In this document: one piece after another, positions 50,896 through 57,452 of the stretch | How positions within the stretch are numbered: the first letter of the stretch is position 1 | How the letters are laid out: each line of letters opens with the position of its first letter | Assembly (NCBI GenBank): GCA_030632885.1 | Contig: DAOVTW010000020.1 | Coordinates: 1-57,452 of the forward strand | DNA from: JAIOSM01 sp023143455 | Lineage (GTDB): Bacteria; Desulfobacterota; Desulfobacteria; Desulfobacterales; Desulfobacteraceae | DNA: 57,452 nt | Reading direction: 5' to 3' | The notes under the pieces: model-generated | Told to the model about the DNA's origin: nothing | The model's database searches: none | The model's input: only the letters and a program-made list of their open reading frames with translations | Position numbers and translations under genes: made by a program

Positions 50896-52077
50896 ATGAT
50901 GAATTTTAAAAACTTATTGGCTGAACGTACCAGCGTGATGGGAGCAAGCGCGATTAGAGAGATATTAAAAGTTGTATCAGAACCCGGGATGGTTTCCCTT
51001 GCTGGTGGTATCCCTGCGCCCCAAAGCTTTCCCATGTCAATAATCAGTGAACTTACAGAAAAAGTAATCAGCAAATATGCTTCGGGCGCATTCCAATATG
51101 ACTTGACCGAAGGATTTAGACCCCTTCAGGAACAGCTCTCAATTTTTCTTGCAGAACGTGGTATCAAGGCAGAACCTGACGAGATTAATATTTCAAGTGG
51201 TTCTCAAGGAGTTCTTGATGGGATGGCGAAAATATTAATTTCAAAAGGTGATAAAATTGCCGTAGAAGCCCCTACTTATCTTGGAGCTATTTCTGCTTTT
51301 AATCCTTATCAGCCTGAGTATGTCCGAATGGATACTGATGATTATGGTTTGATCCCGGAATCTTTGGATAGTATCCTTTCCGAGCATAGTATTAAATTTA
51401 TCTATCTTGTTCCGACCTTTCAAAATCCAACCGGCAGGACCATACCCATGGAAAGAAGAGAGAAAATTGCAGAAATTATTATTAAACGCCAAGCTCTGCT
51501 TGTTGAAGATGATCCCTACAGTGCATTAAGATATCAGGGGAATTATGTGCCGTCAATAAAGACACTTGCACCTGAAAATGTTGTTTATGTGAGTACTCTG
51601 TCAAAAATATTTGCTCCCGGTTTAAGAATAGGTTTTTTTACAGCTCCAGAACTGATCAGGAAATGGCTGGTGCTTGTGAAACAGGGCACAGACCTTCATA
51701 CCAGCACCTTTAATCAGGCTTTGGCAGCCGAATATCTTGAAGGAGGATATTTGAAGAAACACTTGCCAACAATTTTGAAGCTTTATAAACCAAAACAAAA
51801 AGCCATGATAAATGCAATCGATCAGTATTTTCCTAAAGGCTATAAATGCAGTCCATCAGAAGGCGGTATGTTCCTCTGGATTGAGGGACCTAAAGGCATT
51901 GATATGGAAAAAATCTACTTTAAAGCATTGAAAAGAAAAGTAGCATTTGTTCCAGGTAAATTTTTTTATACAAAGGCAGGTGAAGGCTTAGCAACCATGA
52001 GATTGAACTATACCATGAGTGACGAAAGCACTATTAACAAGGCTATTAAAGTTTTAGGTGATATAATCGAGGGTTGA
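50896..52077 (+). CDS. PLP-dependent class I/II aminotransferase (LysN-like)
   Basis: 393 aa. The fold is recognised by SLAGGIPAPQSFP near the N-terminus, YLVPTFQNPTGRTIPMERRE, and LVEDDPYSALRYQG (cofactor aspartate). The PLP lysine is K237 in STLSKIFAPGLRIGFF, and MRLNYTMSDE closes the domain. Start could be 50896 or 50899 behind AAGG. Relatives act on 2-aminoadipate, branched-chain or aromatic amino acids; the substrate cannot be fixed here. It has no HTH, unlike the divergent MocR protein, which shares its aminotransferase fold. Confidence 0.93.
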   Translation: MMNFKNLLAERTSVMGASAIREILKVVSEPGMVSLAGGIPAPQSFPMSIISELTEKVISKYASGAFQYDLTEGFRPLQEQLSIFLAERGIKAEPDEINISSGSQGVLDGMAKILISKGDKIAVEAPTYLGAISAFNPYQPEYVRMDTDDYGLIPESLDSILSEHSIKFIYLVPTFQNPTGRTIPMERREKIAEIIIKRQALLVEDDPYSALRYQGNYVPSIKTLAPENVVYVSTLSKIFAPGLRIGFFTAPELIRKWLVLVKQGTDLHTSTFNQALAAEYLEGGYLKKHLPTILKLYKPKQKAMINAIDQYFPKGYKCSPSEGGMFLWIEGPKGIDMEKIYFKALKRKVAFVPGKFFYTKAGEGLATMRLNYTMSDESTINKAIKVLGDIIEG

Positions 52078-52154
52078 CAAAAAGCAAGCTCTTGTCCTAA
52101 TATTTTAAATACTTTTTACTTATATTAAAAGGAGGCCTCCCATGATTAAAAGAT

Positions 52155-52685
52155 TTGATTTTAAAAAAAGACAGACTTTTATTGGCAGTATGTATAGCAC
52201 TTATGGTACTCACCAGTAGTTATGATGCAGGCGCTCAGGAAAAATTTGTACATGAAAATCTTTCTTTAACTCTGCCAGATGGTTGGTCTGTTAATAAGGC
52301 TGTTGCAGCAGCTGACACATTGATTGGAGCTTTGAAGTCAGAAAGCATTCCAGGCTCTTCAATTCTGATTTATTCATACCGCGGTATGAGAATGAATTAT
52401 AGAAATGTTCGTGCTCGTGGTTTGTTAATTTTGGATTCAGAATTTCCCAAAGGGCAAAAACAACTTAAAAAGCCAAAAACAATCAGAACAGATTCAGGGT
52501 ACAAAGCACAAATTGAATTGTGGTTAGGTGTTATTGATGCTGGCAGTATGACGGTGGCTCTGCAATTACCCATGGCAGTAGTGAAAACAGAAAAAAGTTA
52601 TATATTAATGATCGGGTATACTCCAGACGCCACAGGCGTTAAGATGGAAGCTGACTTTATAAAAATTTTAAAGTCAGCAGAATAA
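52155..52685 (+). CDS. Exported hypothetical protein, start uncertain (possible frameshift)
   Basis: About 176 aa when begun at TTG 52155. A signal peptide (LLLAVCIALMVL, cleavage near AGA-Q) leads into a mature part with a KFVHENLSLTLPDGWSVNK start that resembles small lipoprotein or DcrB-like folds. Function unknown. The best translation signal, AAGGAGG at 52130-52136 with ATG at 52142, is in another frame and stops after 25 codons. Removing one A from the A7 run at 52163-52169 would join that ATG to this frame and give a basic n-region (MIKRFDFKKDR). Confidence 0.65.
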   Translation: MILKKDRLLLAVCIALMVLTSSYDAGAQEKFVHENLSLTLPDGWSVNKAVAAADTLIGALKSESIPGSSILIYSYRGMRMNYRNVRARGLLILDSEFPKGQKQLKKPKTIRTDSGYKAQIELWLGVIDAGSMTVALQLPMAVVKTEKSYILMIGYTPDATGVKMEADFIKILKSAE

Positions 52686-52738
52686 TAAATAACTGAATAT
52701 TTGCTATAAGGAATCTTAACCAAATAAAAAATATATTT

Positions 52739-52777
52739 GATGCATGGGGATAACCCATGCTGCGATAAGCATGCATC
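52739..52777. repeat. Alternative hairpins in the 52686-53107 gap
   Basis: GCATGGG (52742-52748) pairs with CCCATGC (52754-52760), while the overlapping GATGCATG (52739-52746) pairs with CATGCATC (52770-52777). The two stems exclude each other. This could be a terminator for the preceding gene or a small switch. I see no gene or other clear element in the rest of this gap, which includes the leader of the hemerythrin gene. Confidence 0.4.
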
Positions 52778-53107
52778 TTCACTTTTACTAAATTGTTTTA
52801 TGATAATTTTAATATTTGCCAATGTATCTCTTATGAAAGCGAACCTCTATTTTTGTTGATATTATGTGAGGCGGGGTTGTCAATGGGAAAATTGATAATC
52901 TGAGTAGGTTAATTTCTGATACTGTTTGACATATGAGGAATTTAGTCCACGATATATCAGAAGTTGAAGATACTATTTAAATTGTAAAGTTTTTTGGAAT
53001 TCATGAATCAAGTATCTGCATGTTTCAGCTCGATTGAAATTTGAAAAATATAATGATATAATATTTCTATATTTAAAACATTCGATCTATATTCGTAAGG
53101 AGGTATC

Positions 53108-53506
53108 ATGCAATGGCTTGACGATTACAATATCGGAGTTTCACATATAGATAAACAACATAAAGAATTAGCAAATACCCTTAAACGTCTTCAGGGTTCA
53201 CTTTCCTCGACATATGTTAACAACGAGATGGCAAATACACTGAAATTTCTGGTGAGTTATACTCAGCAACATTTTAGTGATGAAGAAGAATTGATGGAGT
53301 CTATTGGATATTCTGATTTTAAAAATCATAAGAGTTTGCATAAAAACCTGATTGATGATGTTAGAACCATTCTGTTAAAATTAAAAAACAATGAAGCAGT
53401 TAATGCTAAGGAATTGATTGAATTTTTAATAAGATGGTTAATAGACCATATCGTTAAAGAGGATTCAAAGATAGGTAGTTTTATTCAAAAGTTAGAGAGC
53501 AAATAA
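53108..53506 (+). CDS. Bacteriohemerythrin
   Basis: 132 aa, a single hemerythrin domain. All seven iron ligands are in place: H18, H55, E59, H74, H78, H114 and D119. AAGGAGG precedes the ATG by 4 nt. Such proteins bind oxygen at a diiron site and serve oxygen sensing, storage or scavenging in anaerobes and microaerobes. No fused output domain is present. It lies between the exported protein and the DEAD-box gene and is probably transcribed alone. Confidence 0.95.
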   Translation: MQWLDDYNIGVSHIDKQHKELANTLKRLQGSLSSTYVNNEMANTLKFLVSYTQQHFSDEEELMESIGYSDFKNHKSLHKNLIDDVRTILLKLKNNEAVNAKELIEFLIRWLIDHIVKEDSKIGSFIQKLESK

Positions 53507-53617
53507 AATCCTGTTAAATATATTAGACCTAATACTCTTTTCACAGATCTGACATTATTAAATTAAATTTTATAATATCTTTAATGAAAAAATGTCTTTC
53601 CTGGACTCAAGACTAAT

Positions 53618-53660
53618 TATCCCTGTACGTACTATTTGGGGGTCGGGATTATCAGGGATA
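53618..53660. repeat. Dyad in the 53507-53979 gap
   Basis: TATCCCTG (53618-53625) and CAGGGATA (53653-53660) form an 8-bp perfect inverted repeat around a 27-nt loop, downstream of the hemerythrin gene. It may belong to its transcript end. The remaining part of the gap holds the helicase promoter and leader. Confidence 0.3.
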
Positions 53661-53816
53661 CCAGAAATACCTTAACCTAAAAAAAATGGTCAAACGGTGG
53701 AAGAAAAGACAAACAGACACAGCATGGGTTATACCAATGCATCAAAATATGTTATGTGTTGAGCTAAGATTGCTTATGGCAAATATCCAGATAAATAATT
53801 GAAAATAATTGAATCA

Positions 53817-53845
53817 TTGACAAAGAATACAATTGTGTGTATATT
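53817..53845 (+). promoter_or_regulatory. Sigma-70-type promoter of the DEAD-box helicase gene
   Basis: TTGACA at 53817-53822, a 17-bp spacer and TATATT at 53840-53845. The expected transcript starts near 53852, giving a leader of about 128 nt. Confidence 0.75.
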
Positions 53846-53925
53846 AACTTTTTTTATACTGTAGCATTCTCCGGTCAGTGCCAACATCATAAAATCTAAT
53901 TATTATCAATTTTTTAAAAAAGAAT

Positions 53926-53961
53926 ATTGCCTGGACCGGGCGGTTTTTCCGTTTAGGCAAT
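53926..53961 (+). promoter_or_regulatory. Structured leader element before the DEAD-box helicase gene
   Basis: ATTGCCT (53926-53932) pairs with AGGCAAT (53955-53961), and inside it CGG (53941-53943) pairs with CCG (53949-53951) around a T5 loop. The structure ends 18 nt before the ATG, close to where ribosomes bind. Long structured leaders are common on cold-induced helicase genes. Confidence 0.5.
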
Positions 53962-53979
53962 TATAGGAATATATATAAG

Positions 53980-55287
53980 ATGTCATTTGAAAATCTTGGC
54001 CTCAGCGTTGAACTGTTGAGAGCTATTAAAACACAAGGCTATACAACACCAACACCAATCCAGACTCAGGCTATCCCTGCGATATTCGAAGGAAAGGATA
54101 TTCTTGCAGGAGCTCAGACAGGTACTGGGAAAACAGCGGCATTTGCCCTGCCTTTACTCCAGATGCTCAGCACAAACCCTTCATTAAAGAAACACCGTAA
54201 ACCTCGTGTCCTGGTTCTGACACCAACGAGGGAACTTGCTGCACAAGTAGGAGAAAGTATGCAAGCTTATGGCAGGTTGCTGTCTTTGCGGTCTACAATG
54301 GTTTATGGTGGCGTAAATATAAACCCTCAGATAGATCGTTTTAAGCGTGGAGTAGACATAGTTGTAGCAACCCCGGGCAGGCTTTTGGATCACGCTCAGC
54401 GTCGCACTATAGACCTTTCCAGCATTGAATTTTTGGTTTTGGATGAGGCAGATCGTATGCTTGACATGGGCTTTATTAAAGATATTCGGAAAATTGTGAA
54501 CTATCTTCCCAAAGACCGCCAAAATCTGTTGTTTTCAGCTACATACTCCAGTAGCATCAAAAAATTTGCGGACGATATGCTTAATCATCCCATGCATATT
54601 GAGGTAGCTAGGAGAAATACAGCTGCCGAGATGGTTACCCAGTATGTTCATCCAGTGGAGAGTGGCAGAAAACGGGAACTTTTATCCTCGCTGATTCGTG
54701 GTCAAAAATGGAACCAGGTACTGGTTTTTACACGTACCAAGCATGGTGCTAACAGACTCACCAAACAACTTATCAGTGATGGCATTCAGGCCGCTGCAAT
54801 CCACGGCAACAAGAGCCAGAATGTTAGAACTAAGACACTTGCAAGTTTTAAAAACGGTGTAGTAAGAACACTGGTTGCAACTGATGTAGCAGCACGCGGT
54901 TTGGACATCAATAGTCTTCCCCATGTTGTGAATTTTGATCTTCCAAACATTCCGGAAGATTATGTCCACAGAATTGGAAGAACAGGTCGAGCCGGGCAAA
55001 AAGGAGAGGCTCTCTCTCTGGTGTGCAGGGAAGAACAGGGCTTTTTGATGAATATCCAGAAACTTCTTAAACAAAAAATATCTGTTAAGGAGATCGAAGG
55101 ATTCCAAATGGAGAAGAGTACTACTTTTGCAAAGAAAACACCGGAAAAACGAACCAAAAGCCAATGGAAATCAAAAAGCAGGGAATCTGCATCCAATGGA
55201 AAACGCGGTAGATTCACCCAAACTGCCCCCGGTCGCACAAGATTCACCCAAGCTCCCGGTAGTAAAAAAAGAGGTGTACGCCCCTAG
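53980..55287 (+). CDS. RhlE-type DEAD-box RNA helicase
   Basis: 435 aa. All helicase motifs are present: GYTTPTPIQTQAIPAI (Q motif), AQTGTGKT, PTRELAAQ, DEAD, SAT, and HRIGRTGRAG. The C-terminal 60 residues are a basic Lys/Arg/Ser tail likely to bind RNA. RhlE-like proteins remodel RNA duplexes in ribosome assembly and mRNA turnover, notably in the cold. The gene has its own promoter and structured leader and is followed after 109 nt by a KH-domain gene, which suggests a shared RNA-related role. Confidence 0.95.
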   Translation: MSFENLGLSVELLRAIKTQGYTTPTPIQTQAIPAIFEGKDILAGAQTGTGKTAAFALPLLQMLSTNPSLKKHRKPRVLVLTPTRELAAQVGESMQAYGRLLSLRSTMVYGGVNINPQIDRFKRGVDIVVATPGRLLDHAQRRTIDLSSIEFLVLDEADRMLDMGFIKDIRKIVNYLPKDRQNLLFSATYSSSIKKFADDMLNHPMHIEVARRNTAAEMVTQYVHPVESGRKRELLSSLIRGQKWNQVLVFTRTKHGANRLTKQLISDGIQAAAIHGNKSQNVRTKTLASFKNGVVRTLVATDVAARGLDINSLPHVVNFDLPNIPEDYVHRIGRTGRAGQKGEALSLVCREEQGFLMNIQKLLKQKISVKEIEGFQMEKSTTFAKKTPEKRTKSQWKSKSRESASNGKRGRFTQTAPGRTRFTQAPGSKKRGVRP

Positions 55288-55396
55288 CCTAAGCTTTAAT
55301 AAAAAAAATATGAAAAATTCTATGTGGATTTTTAGAAAAGTGTGCAATACTGTTTGCCATGGAATCTAACAAATTTTTATTAAAGGAAATTGAGCT

Positions 55397-55627
55397 ATGA
55401 AAAATCTGATCGAATATATCGCAAAAGCACTTGTTGATAATCCTGATGATGTCAATGTTTCTGAAGTGGAGGGAAACCAAACATCCATACTTGAATTAAA
55501 AGTCGCCAAAGATGACTTAGGTAAGGTTATTGGGAAGCAGGGTCGCACTGCCAGAGCTATGAGGACGATACTAAGTGCCGCATCTGCTAAAATCAACAAA
55601 CGATCTGTGCTGGAAATCATAGAATAA
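55397..55627 (+). CDS. khpA: KhpA-like KH-domain RNA-binding protein
   Basis: 76 aa, a single KH domain. The GxxG loop is GKQG in LGKVIGKQGRTARAMRTILS, followed by a short C-terminal helix ending in LEIIE. AAAGGA lies before the ATG. KhpA proteins bind many RNAs with their partner KhpB (not seen here) and affect cell division and ribosome maturation. In many genomes khpA lies in the rpsP-rimM-trmD operon; here it follows a helicase gene instead. Confidence 0.9.
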   Translation: MKNLIEYIAKALVDNPDDVNVSEVEGNQTSILELKVAKDDLGKVIGKQGRTARAMRTILSAASAKINKRSVLEIIE

Positions 55628-55738
55628 TAAAATATATTATTATTGAATTTGTTTCCTTATTTTTCCCATTCATAGTTGTTTCTTATTTCTATCTTAACCT
55701 ACGTCTGTTTAAAAATGTGATATAGAGGGTATACCCAC

Positions 55739-56977
55739 ATGACTGACACTTTGTTTATACAGTTTTACAGCAAAACAAAAAGCGGCTGGTTTGATCTTTG
55801 TAATGGTTTTTCAGATACCTGGGATTTGTGCAAAAGCAAAGGTGACTTTCTCTGGATGGAGCATGAAGCAGACAATGACAAATGGTATGAAGAAAAGATA
55901 TACCAGAACAGACCTCTTCCCATTGAAAAGGGCAAGATATATGTCAGTGCGAGTTATGTCAATCATTTATACCAGGCATATACTTGGGCAAACCAGTACC
56001 CAGACATTGAATTTATTGTTGGTGGCCCTGTGACATCGGAAAGATGTGGGGACAAAAATAATTGGAATTCTGTTCATTTTAAAGTGGAAAAAGAATTGCC
56101 AGGTAACATTTTTTTTACCGGGCAAAGTGTAGAAGACCTGTTTAAAGTTCCTAACTTTTCAGGAAAATGGAAGCTTGATATCCCCAAAGCAATCCCTGAA
56201 GACAGCCGAATTTATTTTTCTTACACCATTGAAAACCAGTGCTATTGGAAAAAATGCCCTTTTTGCTCCATTGCCCAGCATACAGCAGAGCATTTCAGGA
56301 AAAGGCAAGACATTGGACTTGAGTTTAAAGATCTTAAGTTTCAAGGGCATAAAATCGTAAGGCTCAATACAGGTTCCATCACACCTGAGCACATCAAATC
56401 CATACTTCCTCAACTTCCCAATTCAGACAATATTGAATACCGGTTTTTCATGAGAGCTGCCAGGGCTGAGACAAAAGCTTTAAAACATGTAATAGATCAG
56501 CTTGATGGAAATATTCCCGACTGTACCCTTGGGTTTGGCATAGAATTTCCTTCAGACCGCATGTGGAAATACTTGAACAAGGGGACAAAAATGGATGAAG
56601 TTTTTGAAACCATTGAGCTATGCAGAGAGAATGGTATCAAAGTCAATGCAAATGTGATACTCGGGTGGAACAATTTAACTTCTCAGGATCTTAAAGATCT
56701 TGAATACTTTATGGATAGTCTTTCTAATAGTGCCGTGACAACCATGCAGCTTAGATGGCTTTTTGCTCACCCATATACAACAATATACGAAAATTATGAT
56801 GGTGTTGAAAACTCATTGAAGCTTGGCCCGTTTAATTGCGGTTTCAATGTAAAGGTTAATGACAAGCAAAAGCAACTCAATCTGGAAGCTGCAAAAATTA
56901 TAAATGAAAAATGTATTATAAAAAAGATCAAGCTTGAAGGATATAAAAATTTAGCAAAAGGTCTTATTGATGAGTGA
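55739..56977 (+). CDS. Radical SAM protein with CX4CX2C cluster motif
   Basis: 412 aa. The first 130 residues look like a B12-binding-type domain (VSASYVNHLYQAYTWANQYP, then FIVGGPVTSE) although no full DxHxxG motif is visible. The radical SAM cluster is bound by C168, C173 and C176 in NQCYWKKCPFCS, a CX4CX2C spacing instead of CX3CX2C. Barrel features follow (KIVRLNTGSITPEHIKSILP, ANVILGWNN). GAGGG precedes the ATG. It shares general features with B12-binding radical SAM proteins of unknown substrate. Its end overlaps a convergent gene fragment by 14 nt. Confidence 0.82.
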   Translation: MTDTLFIQFYSKTKSGWFDLCNGFSDTWDLCKSKGDFLWMEHEADNDKWYEEKIYQNRPLPIEKGKIYVSASYVNHLYQAYTWANQYPDIEFIVGGPVTSERCGDKNNWNSVHFKVEKELPGNIFFTGQSVEDLFKVPNFSGKWKLDIPKAIPEDSRIYFSYTIENQCYWKKCPFCSIAQHTAEHFRKRQDIGLEFKDLKFQGHKIVRLNTGSITPEHIKSILPQLPNSDNIEYRFFMRAARAETKALKHVIDQLDGNIPDCTLGFGIEFPSDRMWKYLNKGTKMDEVFETIELCRENGIKVNANVILGWNNLTSQDLKDLEYFMDSLSNSAVTTMQLRWLFAHPYTTIYENYDGVENSLKLGPFNCGFNVKVNDKQKQLNLEAAKIINEKCIIKKIKLEGYKNLAKGLIDE

Positions 56978-57239
56978 ACAATAACTTGTACAAATTAAGA
57001 TCTAACTTTTTTGCCACAAAGGCTTTTGCCTTGTAATGATCTTCCTTTCTAACATCAGCCTTGGCAATAGCATATTGATAGGCTTTTTCTTCATTGCCTG
57101 TAAATATTGCACACCACATCAAACCTGAAAGTGCCCCTAATCCATATTTATTAAAACTAATGGCTGATTCAAATGATTTTAAAGCTGAATCATAATCTTG
57201 TCTTTTATATAAAGCCCATGCTAAGAGGTCATGGGTGTA
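56964..57239 (-). pseudogene. C-terminal fragment of a TPR-repeat protein, cut by an IS element
   Basis: The minus strand reads through about 90 codons of repeat protein: HDLLAWALYKRQDYDSALKS, then FNKYGLGALSGLMWCAIFTG and NEEKAYQYAIAKADV, typical of TPR units, and ends at a TAA (56966-56964). Going upstream the frame meets a stop just beyond 57239. The missing N-terminal part and the adjacent IS110-type left end indicate interruption by insertion. Confidence 0.78.
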
Positions 57240-57418
57240 TTACATTGTGAAAGCCAGTTAAAAAACATATTGCTATAACCTGCAAGATTTTTCTTGATAT
57301 TGATGATTAGCTTAGATATTATGGTTGACACATAGAAAATGACCTGCCTTTTTTGCAAACATGGATTAAAATGCAACAAGGCTGCAATTCAGAGCCATAA
57401 TCAAAAGGGAGGCAGGTC
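57240..57418 (+). ncRNA. Candidate bridge-RNA region of the IS110 left end
   Basis: In characterised IS110-group elements the left-end region before the recombinase gene encodes a bridge RNA of about 180 nt that guides target and donor choice. Length and position fit here. The pairing ATGACCTGCCT (57339-57349) with AGGCAGGTCAT (57410-57420) would enclose about 60 nt. Loop guides cannot be assigned without the right end. Confidence 0.35.
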
Positions 57419-57452
57419 ATGAGAAAAATAATAAAGTATATTGGATTGGATG
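57419..57452 (+). CDS. IS110-family transposase, N-terminal start (partial)
   Basis: The ATG at 57419 follows GGGAGG (57407-57412) and begins MRKIIKYIGLD, with the first DEDD aspartate in GLD, as in IS110/IS1111 transposases of the RuvC-like DEDD type. Only 11 codons are visible. The start codon lies in the right arm of the 11-bp inverted repeat, so folding could limit its translation. Confidence 0.78.
   Translation, partial: MRKIIKYIGLD

Larger units (their letters stand above)
57240..57452 (+). mobile_element. IS110-family insertion sequence, left end (runs off the window)
   Basis: A non-coding stretch of about 180 bp precedes an ORF whose first residues match IS110-type transposases. The exact left boundary is not visible, since IS110 elements lack conventional terminal inverted repeats; it lies near 57236-57250, where the TPR frame breaks. 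The right end is outside the window. Confidence 0.72.

Noticed and set aside
53686..53802. A 38-codon frame starting MVKRWKKRQTD before the helicase promoter
   Set aside because: It has no ribosome binding site and no recognisable content; the region is better explained as intergenic.
1..57452. CRISPR arrays, rRNA genes or a prophage
   Set aside because: No regularly spaced direct repeats, no rRNA stretches and no phage structural genes were seen on either strand.

Overview
The window comes from the chromosome of an AT-rich, anaerobic sulfate-reducing bacterium, most likely a Desulfobacteraceae/Desulfobacterota relative. The clearest marker is a complete aprBA-qmoABC locus (adenylylsulfate reductase and its quinone-interacting membrane oxidoreductase) at 37417-44962. 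The sat (ATP sulfurylase) gene is not in the window. Species-level placement is inference.

Layout, left to right. (1) 283-1929: two tandem paralogous exported proteins with a BamE/SmpA-like C-terminus. (2) 2020-10587, minus strand: a Bat/MoxR operon transcribed moxR > DUF58 > small membrane protein > batA > batB-TPR > batD-batE > EamA transporter. (3) 10974-14457, minus: a membrane-integrity group (small membrane protein, flotillin-like FloA, short NfeD, long ClpP-class NfeD). (4) 14734-15908: a CBS-domain protein and an N-acetylmuramoyl-L-alanine amidase. (5) 16055-21783, plus: the proteostasis operon tig-clpP-clpX-lon. Trigger factor carries a histone-H1-like Lys/Ala tail built on 15-bp repeats. 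(6) 21870-22073: tRNA-Val(TAC) and tRNA-Asp(GTC) behind a near-consensus promoter, ending in a strong bidirectional terminator.

(7) 22123-35036 is the accessory region. It holds an AlkA-like glycosylase, a HipBA toxin-antitoxin pair with a visible operator, and a six-gene overlapping minus-strand operon: vsr > dcm > MORC/MutL-like GHKL ATPase > Z1-domain ATPase > PD-(D/E)XK protein > AIPR. This matches the MORC/Z1 type of restriction-modification-linked defence system that has been predicted by comparative genomics. Two related hairpin repeats, in direct orientation, bracket the operon, and a truncated tyrosine recombinase lies just beyond. The block looks like a horizontally acquired cassette.

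(8) 35229-37219: leuB, a corrinoid adenosyltransferase and a cold-shock protein. (9) 37417-44962: qmoC, qmoB, qmoA, aprA, aprB (minus strand), with a 20-bp palindrome far upstream of aprB. (10) 45412-49348, plus: a YkgJ-type cysteine-cluster protein, an SDR, a CGGC-like protein, an FMN-dependent alpha-hydroxy-acid dehydrogenase with an N-terminal cysteine cluster, and nadE. (11) 49367-52077: a MocR-type regulator divergent from a class I aminotransferase. (12) 52155-55627: an exported protein with an out-of-frame upstream start, a bacteriohemerythrin, an RhlE-type DEAD-box helicase with a long structured leader, and a KH-domain protein. (13) 55739-57452: a radical SAM protein with a CX4CX2C cluster motif, then a TPR gene fragment cut off by the left end of an IS110-family element whose transposase starts at 57419 and runs off the window.

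No rRNA genes or CRISPR arrays were seen. All calls come from reading the sequence; no searches were run.
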